This document shows, piece after piece, positions 28,914 to 37,386 of a stretch of 50,316 bases of DNA (the stretch's first letter is position 1; every line of letters begins with the position of its first letter). A program made the position numbers and the translations under genes. The stretch is taken from positions 1 to 50,316 of the forward strand of contig JAKSCC010000090.1 in the NCBI GenBank assembly GCA_022360815.1. The letters run 5' to 3'. The notes below the pieces were generated by a model. It saw nothing but the letters and a program-made list of their open reading frames with translations. It was not told the DNA's origin and did no database searches. The stretch is from Desulfobacterales bacterium. GTDB lineage: Bacteria; Desulfobacterota; Desulfobacteria; Desulfobacterales; Desulfolunaceae.

Positions 28914-29489
28914 TCAGCCAAAAACACCGTGCTCCATCAAAATATGAAGCCCGATGGCAATCAAAACCACACCGCCTGCCACTCCTGCCCAGTGGCCCAC
29001 TCGAGACGAGGAAGAGAAGCGGCACCCCAGCTGCATGCCAATCAATGTAAAAACAGAAGCCGTTAGCCCAATCACCACCGCGGGAAGCGCGATAGAGACA
29101 TCAAGAACCGACATGGAAAACCCGACGGCCAACGCATCAATGCTGGTGGCCACCGAGAGGATCACCAGACTCATACGCCGAGTGGGGTCTTTGCCTTCAT
29201 CAACGCTCTCATCATCACCTGAAAAGGCCTCCCAAAGCATTTTTCCCCCCACAAAGGCAAGAAGCACAAAGGCAACCCAGTGGTCAAAGGAGGCCACCAC
29301 ACCACGGACCTTTACACCAGAAAACCAACCAATCACAGGCATCAGGGCCTGAAACAGTCCAAAATGCCAGGCCAAACGAAACATTTGACGGGAGTTCACC
29401 CGCTTGAGTCCAATCCCCACAGCAACGGCCACGGCGAACGCGTCCATAGCAAGAGCCACAGCAAGGGATATCAAAGGAATAAAATTCAC
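28914..29489 (-). CDS. mntP: MntP-family manganese efflux pump
   Basis: 191 aa inner-membrane protein with six hydrophobic helices in two repeats. The two family motifs with membrane aspartates are present, MDAFAVAV in helix 1 and SIDALAVGF in the fourth. The loop SGDDESVDEGKDPTRR separates the repeats. It exports Mn(II) and protects against manganese excess. The start is a GTG (29489) with only a weak ribosome-binding site; no upstream ATG is in frame. I looked for a yybP-ykoY manganese riboswitch in the leader and did not find a convincing one (see rejected items). Confidence 0.9.
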   Translation of the reverse strand: MNFIPLISLAVALAMDAFAVAVAVGIGLKRVNSRQMFRLAWHFGLFQALMPVIGWFSGVKVRGVVASFDHWVAFVLLAFVGGKMLWEAFSGDDESVDEGKDPTRRMSLVILSVATSIDALAVGFSMSVLDVSIALPAVVIGLTASVFTLIGMQLGCRFSSSSRVGHWAGVAGGVVLIAIGLHILMEHGVFG

Positions 29490-29701
29490 AACGGCGCCAT
29501 CTCTATTGCAGTTAAAAAGCCCTTTTTCTTCTCACAGGGTATTCGGGCCAACGAGAATCAAAAACGTGTTGCATCTTATCACAACAGCCTGTCCCACCCC
29601 AAAGTTTCTCTTGCCGCCTCCCCTTGAGCTCGACAGCAGTATACTATACGGTGAAAATCACAAAAGAGACCAACACCAGCGAACTGGATTGAAAAAAAGC
29701 C

Positions 29702-30370
29702 ATGAATATTCAAAAAGCACGAACCCTGCTCTATGAGGCAGGGCTTAAACTAATCAAAGAGGGTCTGGTGGCCCGCACGTGGGGAAATATCAGTCTTCGA
29801 CTGAATGAAGAAAGCTTTCTCATCACCCCCAGTGGTCGAACGTATGAAGCCCTCTCTCTAGAAGAGATGGTGGTGGTGAAGATCGCAGATCTCACCCACC
29901 AAGGCGAGATAAAGCCCTCTTCCGAAAAAGGAATGCACGCAGAAGTCTACAAAATGCGTCCGGAAATAACCGCTGTGGTCCACACCCACCAGCTTCAGGC
30001 TTCCACCGTGGCAGCAGCCAGATGCGAAGTGACTGGCCTCACGCAAGAAGAGCAACACATTTTGGGTACCAGTGTTCGCTGCTCAGCCTACGCCCTTCCC
30101 GGTACAAGAAAGCTTAAACAAACCGCAGCCCAAGCTCTTGGGGAGAAGCGCCAGGCCGCCCTTCTTGCCAACCATGGTGCACTCTGTATCGGTACCACCA
30201 TGGAGAAAGCCTTTGAGGTGGCAAAAACTTTGGAGACCGCTTGTCAGGCTTTTATCCTCCGCAGCTTCAGCAAAAAACACGCGGAGATTTCTCTGCCCAA
30301 AAACCTGAATGAAGCCACCATGGCCATGCACCAATACTATCTTGAAAAGGCAAAGGGAGGTGCCGTATGA
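29702..30370 (+). CDS. Class II aldolase/adducin-family protein with intact zinc site
   Basis: 222 aa, L-fuculose-phosphate/ribulose-phosphate aldolase fold. The catalytic Glu75 (PSSEKGMH) and zinc ligands His94 and His96 (VVHTHQ) and His158 (LLANHGALC) are present, so it should be an active retro-aldol or epimerase-type enzyme on a phosphorylated sugar; the actual substrate is unknown. No kinase or isomerase of a fucose or rhamnose pathway lies nearby. The ribosome-binding site is weak. The stop overlaps the start of a paralogue (30367) by 4 nt, suggesting the two are translated together and may form a mixed oligomer. Confidence 0.88.
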   Translation: MNIQKARTLLYEAGLKLIKEGLVARTWGNISLRLNEESFLITPSGRTYEALSLEEMVVVKIADLTHQGEIKPSSEKGMHAEVYKMRPEITAVVHTHQLQASTVAAARCEVTGLTQEEQHILGTSVRCSAYALPGTRKLKQTAAQALGEKRQAALLANHGALCIGTTMEKAFEVAKTLETACQAFILRSFSKKHAEISLPKNLNEATMAMHQYYLEKAKGGAV

Positions 30371-31014
30371 CACCCAAACGCGCATCTCTTGAAGTTTGCC
30401 GCTGGGCACAAGAGCTTCTAACCGCCCATGTGGCCACCGACCAAACAGGGTGCCTCAGCCTGAGAGCGGGTGACACCATGGTCATTACGCCCGAGTCCGT
30501 TCCTCTTTCCGAACTCACCCCGGAAGGGCTCTCCTGGGTTTGCCTCAAGCAAGGCTCCCTTCAAAAAGGCCCCCGTCCCGACAGCCGCTTTGCCCTCCAT
30601 GCGGCCATCTACAAAAAGAGAAAAAAGACCCACGCCATCATTCACAGCCAAAGCCTGGCCATCATGACCGCTTCAAAAGCAGGGGTAGAGGTCCCCCCTC
30701 TTTTGGATGATATGGCTCAGATTGTAGGAATTTCTGCCAAAGTAGCCACCTCCTGGTCCGACCGAAAGGTTCGGCCTGTGCTATCCGCTCTTAAAGGCAG
30801 AGACGCCGTTCTTCTTAAAGATGCTGGAGCTCTCTGCGCAGGATCCAATGTAGACGATGCCCTGGCTGTGGCTCAGGTTCTTGAAAAGGGGTGCAAGGCC
30901 TATATCGAAAGCTCTTTTCTTGGAGGCGGCGCAAAAATAAATCGGGCTGAAGCCCTTTTCATGCGAACCGTCTACAAATTAAAGTATTCCAAGCAAAACA
31001 CCACCAACACGTAG
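30367..31014 (+). CDS. Degenerate class II aldolase paralogue (predicted pseudoenzyme)
   Basis: 215 aa, same fold and length as the gene before it, and the two probably arose by duplication. Aligned by eye, the catalytic Glu of PSSE is replaced (PDSR, Arg74), the HTH zinc pair reads H93-S-Q95, and the third ligand of ANHGALC is lost (KDAGALC, Ala153). Only one of three zinc His remains. The frame is intact with normal codon use, so the protein is probably kept for a non-catalytic role such as binding or regulating the upstream enzyme. Coupled by a 4-nt overlap, and followed by a strong terminator. Confidence 0.82.
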   Translation: MTPKRASLEVCRWAQELLTAHVATDQTGCLSLRAGDTMVITPESVPLSELTPEGLSWVCLKQGSLQKGPRPDSRFALHAAIYKKRKKTHAIIHSQSLAIMTASKAGVEVPPLLDDMAQIVGISAKVATSWSDRKVRPVLSALKGRDAVLLKDAGALCAGSNVDDALAVAQVLEKGCKAYIESSFLGGGAKINRAEALFMRTVYKLKYSKQNTTNT

Positions 31015-31044
31015 GCAAAGCTTTCGCTTTTGCCCCCACGGCAC

Positions 31045-31086
31045 AAAAAACCCCGCCTCCTTAAACGCTTTAAGGGCGGGGTTTTT
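31045..31086. terminator. Bidirectional terminator after the aldolase pair
   Basis: A6-CCCCGCC (31045-31057) pairs with GGCGGGG-T5 (31075-31086), with an inner TTAAA/TTTAA stem. It also serves the convergent small gene at 31125. Confidence 0.93.
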
Positions 31087-31124
31087 CAAATCAAAACCGA
31101 TCTGCTTTTCCAGGCTTCGACGTG

Positions 31125-31382
31125 CTACACCTCGCGTCCACCTCCGGCATTGGCCCGCAACTGGCCCATCTGAAAACTCAAGCCCACGCAGTGGCCCTTG
31201 GAGAGGCAAAGGTCCACCTCATCCTGATCCAGATAGGTATGCAGCTTCCGTTTCCATGCCGTGGTCTCCACCACCCAAGCTCTCTCCTTTTCGCTGTAGC
31301 ATATTTTAAGATCTTTTCCACACTCTCCAGAGTCGGGGTAAAAATGACGAATGCGACTGCAGATATCATCGCTGTTAAACAT
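31125..31382 (-). CDS. Small hypothetical protein (85 aa)
   Basis: No named family recognised. Gene status rests on a strong AAGGAGGG 8 nt before ATG 31382 and a terminator just downstream. The protein begins MFNSDDICSRIRHFYPDSGEC and has four Cys (residues 8, 21, 28 and in DLCLSKGHC), with a region KAWVVE-like (ERAWVVETTAWKRKLHTYLDQDEVDLC) suggesting a compact alpha/beta domain. No signal peptide or membrane helix. I recall similar-looking short proteins in sulfate reducers but cannot name one with certainty. Confidence 0.7.
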   Translation of the reverse strand: MFNSDDICSRIRHFYPDSGECGKDLKICYSEKERAWVVETTAWKRKLHTYLDQDEVDLCLSKGHCVGLSFQMGQLRANAGGGREV

Positions 31383-31650
31383 AAAAGGCCCTCCTTAAAC
31401 GTATGAGGCTTGTTTTTTTAAGTTTAGGCGGCCTTGTTTATACGCCACGACTTTTGGGTGGATAAGTCAAGAAGGTGAAATGTTGGAAGATGAGACAACG
31501 AGGTAAGCTCAGAGAAGGCCGCACAAAAGCACTATACCACATTGTGGTATTTTATAAGAGTAAAAATTGTTTCCATGCCGTAAGCTACCGGCCGACTCGT
31601 TTAAAAAATCGAATCTTTGAGGCTTAAAAAATGGTTGCATTCTCCAACTG

Positions 31651-31968
31651 TTACTCCCAGGCAAGAATACCGCCTGAAACATTCTTCACCTTTTCAAAGC
31701 CTTTTACCGCAAGAATGCGTGCGGCAAGTTTGCTTCTGCCTCCTGAACGGCAGTAGAGAAGAACCGTGTCTTCCCTATTAAGCTCCTCGCACCGCCTCCC
31801 CAACTCAGACAAAGGTATCAGACAGGCACCTGGCACAGCCCTTTCAGCAAACTCTTCCGGTTGCCTCACATCCACAAGAGCCCAAGCCTGCTCAGAGGCC
31901 ATCAGTGCTTTTGCCTCCTGGGGCGTTATGGAATCCACCGACTTAAAAAACCGCAACCATTTAAACAT
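31651..31968 (-). CDS. Single-domain rhodanese-like protein
   Basis: 105 aa rhodanese domain with the active-site loop C73-R-S-G-G-R-S, the AWALVDVRQPEEF entry motif and the GACLIPLSEL strand. It can carry a persulfide on C73; the role may be sulfur transfer or detoxification. Of two adjacent ATGs, 31968 gives a 5-nt spacer to GGAGG (31978-31974), while 31971 leaves only 2 nt. No signal peptide, so cytosolic. It stands alone. Confidence 0.88.
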   Translation of the reverse strand: MFKWLRFFKSVDSITPQEAKALMASEQAWALVDVRQPEEFAERAVPGACLIPLSELGRRCEELNREDTVLLYCRSGGRSKLAARILAVKGFEKVKNVSGGILAWE

Positions 31969-32197
31969 CATCGCCTCCCCAACATAGATAAATGTCATGA
32001 TTATTTAAAAAAACGAATCTGCTCCGTAAAACCCAGCAACGCGTCGTCCCTGCTTCATCGCTTCAGCAAAGGCACCTCATTGCTTACCGTTTAAAATCTC
32101 TTCCTTGATTTTTCCGCCCAAGAAATCTAAAAAATCATTCCTACACGCATTACCACAAGATAAAGCTTCATTTTAAACAGAGATGTAAGGAGTTGCA

Positions 32198-32398
32198 ATG
32201 CCTGAAAGATGTGAGTTGCTTAACAAATGCGGTTTTTTTCTAAATTTCAAAGGAAACTCAGAGGTGGTCAAACAAGGCTGGATTCGAACGTTCTGTGAAA
32301 GCAAAGAAAAGTCTGAAAAATGCAAACGCAAAGAGATCAGGCGCACCACCGGCAAGCCTCCGAAAGACAACATGGCGCCCACGGGAAAACTGCTTTAA
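32198..32398 (+). CDS. Small Cys-containing protein (66 aa)
   Basis: ATG 32198 follows AAGGAG with a 7-nt spacer. The protein starts MPERCELLNKCGFF and has four Cys in the pattern C-x5-C ... C-x9-C, then a basic stretch and the ending PPKDNMAPTGKLL. Short proteins of this form (start MPERC-LL-KC, end PP-D-M-P-G) occur repeatedly in delta-lineage genomes; four Cys suggest a zinc or Fe-S site. Function unknown. Confidence 0.75.
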   Translation: MPERCELLNKCGFFLNFKGNSEVVKQGWIRTFCESKEKSEKCKRKEIRRTTGKPPKDNMAPTGKLL

Positions 32399-32450
32399 TT
32401 TTCAAACCATTCCATGCGCCTTTGGCGAATCGATTTCTTAAGAATTGCGT

Positions 32451-32486
32451 CAACAGGGCTTGAGAAGACGTGCTTAAGCCCTGTTG
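32451..32486. terminator. Hairpin between convergent genes (possible terminator)
   Basis: Perfect 11-bp arms CAACAGGGCTT (32451-32461) and AAGCCCTGTTG (32476-32486) around a 14-nt loop. It lies between the convergent genes ending at 32398 and 32497. There is no T run on either side, so it may act as a Rho-assisted terminator or a 3'-end protector. Confidence 0.45.
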
Positions 32487-32496
32487 CTTAGACAGA

Positions 32497-33036
32497 TTAA
32501 AATTCGGTCCTCGGAAGTGCCCCCTTTTCGAACGTCTCAGGATTGCATTTGCTAAAAACCAAATGGTCCACATACTGCCCATGAAGCCAAGCAGCATCTC
32601 GAATGGTGGAGACTTTGGTATAACCAAGGCGGCGTGCCACGGCAAGACTCGCAACATTCTCCCGAGCGATATGAATCTCTATGCGCTCCAGTCCAAAGTG
32701 TTCAAACCCGATACCTTCCAATTCTCTGCATGCCTGGGTCATCAGCCCTCGTCCCTGGTGGGAACGGGCAATCCAGTACCCAATCACTCCGGCACCCGCA
32801 ATACGGTGAATGGAGTAAAATCCGCAAATTCCACAAATTTTGCCCCCCTCTTCCACTGCGCAGTTCATGCCACGGCCCGCTTCAAAATCCCTCAATGAGG
32901 ATCTCACAAAGCGCAAGGTGTCTGCCTTCGAACGACTGGCATCCACCCAGGGCAGCCAGACACGTAGGTACTCACGGTTTGCATCCACCAAATCAAAAAG
33001 CTCCGGGGCATCTGCCAAAGAAAGGGGTCTGATCAT
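32497..33036 (-). CDS. GNAT N-acetyltransferase (RimJ/RimL type)
   Basis: 179 aa. The family pattern is clear: IRPLSLADAPELFDLVDANREYL at the N-terminus, GYWIARSHQGRGLMTQAC containing the acetyl-CoA pyrophosphate loop (Q-G-R-G-L), then ERIEIHIARENVASLAVARRLGYT. It acetylates protein N-termini or small amines; the target is unknown. ATG 33036 with GGAGAG 6 nt upstream is preferred; the frame continues 16 codons further to a TTG. Confidence 0.9.
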   Translation of the reverse strand: MIRPLSLADAPELFDLVDANREYLRVWLPWVDASRSKADTLRFVRSSLRDFEAGRGMNCAVEEGGKICGICGFYSIHRIAGAGVIGYWIARSHQGRGLMTQACRELEGIGFEHFGLERIEIHIARENVASLAVARRLGYTKVSTIRDAAWLHGQYVDHLVFSKCNPETFEKGALPRTEF

Positions 33037-33248
33037 CTCGTACTCTCTCCGAACAGAATCACGTATAAAATTTCCCTTCACCAAAGTAACCTATATCTTT
33101 CACAGCACTTTCGCCTGCAAAGTCCATCGAAACACTCACCATTACTTACATTCCCAAATTCAGAATTGCAAGAAACCTCACGTTTCGCGCCGCCCGTTCA
33201 AAATGCAACTCAAAAGATCCACCCTTTCTTCCCGATGCCGTTTGGGGT

Positions 33249-35825
33249 ATGACTCAATCCATGACCACCTTGATCCTCACAGAGAAACCATCTGTTGCCA
33301 GAGATTTTGCCAAGGCCTTGGGTGCCAAGACTCGAAACGATGGGTATATCGAAGGCGATAACACCCTCATCACTTGGGCTGTGGGCCATTTGGTGGAGCT
33401 CCTATCTCCCGAAGACTACAGCCCCGAGTACAAACGATGGAAGCTGGAGACCCTCCCCATTCTTCCGGAGAACTTCCGCTACAAGCCCATAAAAAAAAGC
33501 GCCAAACAGCTAGGGGTCATCAAAAAACTTTTAAAGCGAAAAGATATCTCCAAAATTGTCGTGGCCACCGACGCCGGGCGCGAAGGCGAGGTGATCGCTC
33601 GCACCATTCTGCTTGAGGCCGGGTGTACCGATAAAACCCGCATCCTGCGTTTCTGGACCAGCCAGGCCCTCACCCCCCAGGTCGTCAAAAAAACCATGGC
33701 TGATTTAAAACCTCTCACCCACTACGATCGTCTCTGGAGAGCCGGTTACTACCGTCAGGTCTCGGACTGGATGGTGGGCATGAACGGCACACGGGCGCTG
33801 ACGGTTCAGCTGGGCGATCTCTACTCGGTGGGAAGGGTTCAGACGGCGGTTCTCGCCCTTCTGGTTCAGAGAAGGCGCGAAAGAGAACACTTCAAGCCCG
33901 AACCCTATGTGGTCATCAAGGTGCTCTTCGAAAACACGAAGGGCCAATGGCTTGGCACTTGGTTTGGAAAAAAAGAGAAGGGCGAAAACGCCAGCCGCAT
34001 CTTTGACCTTGAAAAGGCCAAAAAACTTACCCGAAAACTTGAGGCCGAAGAAGAGCCCGGCTCTGTTCTTTCGGCCACCCAGGAGAAGGTGACAGAGCCG
34101 CCCCCTTACCTTTTTTCTCTCACCGACCTGCAGCAGGAGGCCAACAAGCGGTTCGGTTTTCCCGCAAAAAAGACCCTTGCCATAGCCCAGGGGCTCTATC
34201 AAGACAAAAAGTGCCTCTCCTACCCGCGAACCGATTCAAGGGTCCTCGGCAGCCAGAACGTCTCCATGATAAAAAAGCTTATTGAAACCCTTTCGGCTGC
34301 ATCGCCCGAGCTTTTCAAAAAACTGGATCAGGCAAAGGTCTCTTTATCCAACAAAAGGGTCTTTAACGACGCCAAACTCACCGACCACCACGCCCTGATT
34401 CCTCTAAAAAAATGTCCGTCTTCGGCAACAGCCGATGAAGCCAAAATTTTCGATCTGGTCTTAAGGCGATTTGCCGCCGCCTTTCACCCCCACTGCCACG
34501 CACAAAAAACAAAGGTGATCACCGGCTTTTCTGACGAAACATTTCTCACCCAGGGCAAAACCATCCTCTCTGCCGGATGGCGCGACGTCTGGCCCGTCAA
34601 AGAAAAAAAAGAGGAAGCCCATATTCCGCCCCTTGAAGCAAACGATCCGGCCATAAAAAAAAGAGTCGCCCAGGAAGAAAAGGCCACCACGCCCCCGCCA
34701 GAGTACACCGACGCCCTCATCTTGAAAGAGATGACCAATCCGGGACGCTATGTCTCAGAAAAAAAGATGAAAGATCTCTTTCGAGGCGAGGTAGGAATCG
34801 GCACCCAATCCACCCGAGCCCAAATCCTTGAGATCCTCATCCAGAGGGAGTACGTCCAAAGGGAGAGAAAAAACCTTGTGGCCACCGACAAGGGGTGCTT
34901 TCTTGTGGAGTCTCTTCAAAAAACGGCCATCACCCAGGCACTCACCTCACCGGAAGAGACCGCCCGTTGGGAGATGAGCCTCAACAGCATCGCCTTAGGA
35001 GAGCCCCAAAAAGAGAGCTTTCTTGAGACCATCAAAAGCTTTGTTTCCGCCTCCATCTCAGAACTAAAAAACCTTGAATTTGAAAAAAATGGCGCCCTGC
35101 CCCCCAAAAAAGAGGCTGAGGTGGTGGGACGCTGCCCTGCCTGCGGAGGCGAAGTGACAGAGGCATTTAAAAACTACCGATGCGCCTGCGGCTTTGCCAT
35201 CTGGAAAAAAATGGCGGGAAAAACCCTGTCACCTGGTATGGCAGCCCACCTGCTTCGAAACAAAAAAGCGGGCCCCTACCAAGGGTTTAAGTCCAAAAAG
35301 GGGAAACGGTTTTCAGCGGGTATTCTTTTAGAGGAGACCGATGGAAAATGGCAGGTACATTTTGATTTTCACAATAGTAAAGAGAAGAAAGAGGCCAACC
35401 CAACCAAAGCGCCCTGGACCCAAGAGCTTGAAAAACGAAAAGAAAAAAAAGGATCACCCGACATTCAGACAAAAAAGGAAAATCTCTTCGAGGTCATTCA
35501 AACACTTACCTGCCCTGCATGCGGTGGCCAGATCATTGAAGGAAAAAAAGGCTTTGGTTGTGCCAACTGGCGAAGAGAGACGGGCGGCTGTACTTTTGTC
35601 ATCTGGAAAGAGGTCTTTGGGCGCACTTTAACGCCAACTCAACTATCCAACCTTCTTCAAGGCAAACCCACACGCCCCTGCCAGATTACCACACAAAATG
35701 GTGATAAGATAAAAACCCGCCTCAGAATAACAGCCACGCCTCAAGGCTTTCAAATCATGACCGACCCAGATGAAACGGGCAGGCACCTGACGCCCCCAAT
35801 TTTCTGTTCACACAAATTCGGATAA
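33249..35825 (+). CDS. topB: DNA topoisomerase III
   Basis: 858 aa type IA topoisomerase that decatenates and relaxes negatively supercoiled DNA. Toprim motifs are TEKPSVARDF (11-20) and ATDAGREGE (106-114); the catalytic tyrosine is Y325 in LSYPRTDSR. The central domain contains LYSVGRVQTAVL. The C-terminus has two zinc/topoisomerase C-terminal repeats, CPACGGEVTEAF...CACGFAIWK and CPACGGQIIEGKKGFGC...GCTFVIWK, making it longer than E. coli TopB (653 aa). The second repeat keeps extra Cys. The start has no strong ribosome-binding site; ATG 33261 (Met5) is an alternative. It lies next to the convergent Wadjet operon, whose products also act on DNA topology. Confidence 0.95.
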   Translation: MTQSMTTLILTEKPSVARDFAKALGAKTRNDGYIEGDNTLITWAVGHLVELLSPEDYSPEYKRWKLETLPILPENFRYKPIKKSAKQLGVIKKLLKRKDISKIVVATDAGREGEVIARTILLEAGCTDKTRILRFWTSQALTPQVVKKTMADLKPLTHYDRLWRAGYYRQVSDWMVGMNGTRALTVQLGDLYSVGRVQTAVLALLVQRRREREHFKPEPYVVIKVLFENTKGQWLGTWFGKKEKGENASRIFDLEKAKKLTRKLEAEEEPGSVLSATQEKVTEPPPYLFSLTDLQQEANKRFGFPAKKTLAIAQGLYQDKKCLSYPRTDSRVLGSQNVSMIKKLIETLSAASPELFKKLDQAKVSLSNKRVFNDAKLTDHHALIPLKKCPSSATADEAKIFDLVLRRFAAAFHPHCHAQKTKVITGFSDETFLTQGKTILSAGWRDVWPVKEKKEEAHIPPLEANDPAIKKRVAQEEKATTPPPEYTDALILKEMTNPGRYVSEKKMKDLFRGEVGIGTQSTRAQILEILIQREYVQRERKNLVATDKGCFLVESLQKTAITQALTSPEETARWEMSLNSIALGEPQKESFLETIKSFVSASISELKNLEFEKNGALPPKKEAEVVGRCPACGGEVTEAFKNYRCACGFAIWKKMAGKTLSPGMAAHLLRNKKAGPYQGFKSKKGKRFSAGILLEETDGKWQVHFDFHNSKEKKEANPTKAPWTQELEKRKEKKGSPDIQTKKENLFEVIQTLTCPACGGQIIEGKKGFGCANWRRETGGCTFVIWKEVFGRTLTPTQLSNLLQGKPTRPCQITTQNGDKIKTRLRITATPQGFQIMTDPDETGRHLTPPIFCSHKFG

Positions 35826-36087
35826 TGTAAGAGTGCATTTGGATTTATATGCATGTAGTAGTCGCAACTTGACCTTACTGATGGTATCATCCACAGGCCT
35901 GACCAAACCCCGAGCCTTTTCCATAACACACCAATTATCAAACACAACAGCTGCCAACCTCCCCTTTTCAAGCGCCCGCCAAATGTGCTATGGTCTGCCG
36001 ATTCCTGCGGGATGGCATTCAAAAAAGGATGCTCAAAGCAGGGGCCCTCTGCGCTTATGTGAAGAGGAGATCCCAGATTAACAAGCA
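35826..36087. other. Intergenic region between topB and a small CxxC protein gene
   Basis: No gene seen. TGCTATGGT around 35990 has the form of an extended -10 (TG-N-TATGGT) with only a poor -35, and might drive the small gene at 36137. No clear topB terminator was found. Confidence 0.3.
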
Positions 36088-36125
36088 AAGGAGACCTTTT
36101 CGCCCTTAAGCAAAAGAGCGAAAAG
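36088..36125 (+). promoter_or_regulatory. Ribosome-binding site separated from the start codon by a hairpin
   Basis: AAGGAG (36088-36093) stands 43 nt before ATG 36137, too far for normal use. An 8-bp perfect hairpin CTTTTCGC (36096-36103) / GCGAAAAG (36118-36125) between them would bring the effective spacing to about 13 nt if folded. Confidence 0.35.
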
Positions 36126-36136
36126 ACGAAACAGTT

Positions 36137-36322
36137 ATGGCCGTCGTACGTGACAAGTTTGATTTTGAGGTGGGGCAACTCGTAAAAAGCCCCTGCATTG
36201 ATTGCAAAGACAAAGAGAAAATCCCTCAGTGCTCGGACTCCTGCCCCATTTTGGACCAAGTACGAACCCGCCTTGCACGAGGCATCTCTTCAACTTACTC
36301 CGCCTTTGACCCCACGCCATAG
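36137..36322 (+). CDS. Small CxxC protein (61 aa)
   Basis: Begins MAVVRDKFDFEVG and holds four Cys in two pairs, C-I-D-C and C-S-D-S-C (CIDCKDKEKIPQCSDSCPILDQVR), likely a small metal-binding knuckle; short proteins with paired Cys like this are frequent in delta-lineage genomes. The 3' end overlaps the convergent jetD stop by 28 nt. The start has no adjacent ribosome-binding site, but see the hairpin-bridged AAGGAG upstream. Coding status is moderately supported by the Cys pattern and codon use. Confidence 0.5.
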   Translation: MAVVRDKFDFEVGQLVKSPCIDCKDKEKIPQCSDSCPILDQVRTRLARGISSTYSAFDPTP

Positions 36323-37386
36323 GCAGAATTTTCCAAAGACAAGAGTGCTGTTTCAATTTCTCGGGCTCCCAGACCCTCCTGGGGCCACCTTTTTTTGGGT
36401 GCCTTGAGCAAATAGGCTTTTGCAAGCTCATCCCCCAGCCACTCTTTGGCCCAGGCAGGATCGTGATGCTTCTCTTGACCAGACGGGCAATCGTTTACCA
36501 CGCCCTTATCTATTAAGGCCCGATAAAGTCTCGCCTCGGCAGTTACAGGAGAAAGTCCTTGTTTTGCACGCTTTTGCTCCAATCCTCTTGCGATATCAAG
36601 CCCCTCTGGATCTAAGTCTCCAAAATAGAAGACGCCCTGCGCCCCCAGCTTCTCTTCAAGATCCCAAAGGGCATCGCAACCCGTTGCAAGATTATTTATC
36701 ATCTTCCCCTTGCCATACACCACGGCCGCACACCACTTTACCTGACGATTTGCCTGGCAGCAGCTCCAATATGTGTTTGAATTTTCTACGACAAGAAGGG
36801 GTTTTCCTGCGGTTATCTCTTTTTCCCCAGAACAGGCCTCATAGTGCAGGGGTTCTGGACAGTGACGGCAGCAGAGATCATCCAGCGTAATGCGTCCACC
36901 AAAAAGAGCTGTTCGCGCCACGCCATCCAGCTTTTTCTCGTCGCCAAAAATTTCCAATGCCCGCTCTCGGTGCGGCACCTCATCCGTTCCTTTGGGGTGA
37001 GCCTTCAGCCAGGCGTTGATCTTAGTCGCCTTTTCCATCTGGTCGAGCGTTACGGTCGTCACCGACACGTCTACCATCTTGGGAACCCAAACGGTTGTTT
37101 CGCGCAGGTGCTCACACATCGCTCTGTTTTGATTTCGTCTTCTCTCCCTTTCGGTTTCGCGAAGTTTGACATATTCAAGCCTCTTCTGCTCCAATTTCGT
37201 GGTGGAAAAAGGGGCCAGTACCTCATCATCCACCAGTTCGTTAAGAAGGCTGATAAGGCACTCTTCCGCTCCCAAACCGGTTTCATGGGGCAAGGCGGCT
37301 CTGGCAATGGCTTTCAGTTCCGTCACTTCCACCTTTTTTCGCGATGACCTGCCAAAATGATCCAAAACCGCCTTACGCAGCGCCAT
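36295..37386 (-). CDS. jetD: Wadjet protein JetD (Toprim-domain nuclease subunit)
   Basis: 363 aa. The N-terminal part is a helical DNA-binding-like region (DUF3322-type position). The C-terminal part has the Toprim-like DUF2220 core with the acidic motifs LLVVENSNTYWS and YFGDLDPEGLDIARGL (Glu, then D-L-D), followed by SGQEKHHDPAWAKEWLG. In Wadjet systems JetD is the nuclease that cleaves circular plasmid DNA after loop extrusion by JetABC. ATG 37386 has GGGAGG 5 nt upstream and overlaps the jetC end by 14 nt. A CRHC pair and a WSCC give it an unusual number of Cys. Confidence 0.82.
   Translation of the reverse strand: MALRKAVLDHFGRSSRKKVEVTELKAIARAALPHETGLGAEECLISLLNELVDDEVLAPFSTTKLEQKRLEYVKLRETERERRRNQNRAMCEHLRETTVWVPKMVDVSVTTVTLDQMEKATKINAWLKAHPKGTDEVPHRERALEIFGDEKKLDGVARTALFGGRITLDDLCCRHCPEPLHYEACSGEKEITAGKPLLVVENSNTYWSCCQANRQVKWCAAVVYGKGKMINNLATGCDALWDLEEKLGAQGVFYFGDLDPEGLDIARGLEQKRAKQGLSPVTAEARLYRALIDKGVVNDCPSGQEKHHDPAWAKEWLGDELAKAYLLKAPKKRWPQEGLGAREIETALLSLENSAYGVGSKAE

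Noticed and set aside
29490-29690. yybP-ykoY manganese riboswitch in the mntP leader
   Set aside because: A minus-strand AAGGGGAG resembles one conserved block, but the second block and the pairing stem could not be found. A covariance-model search would settle it.
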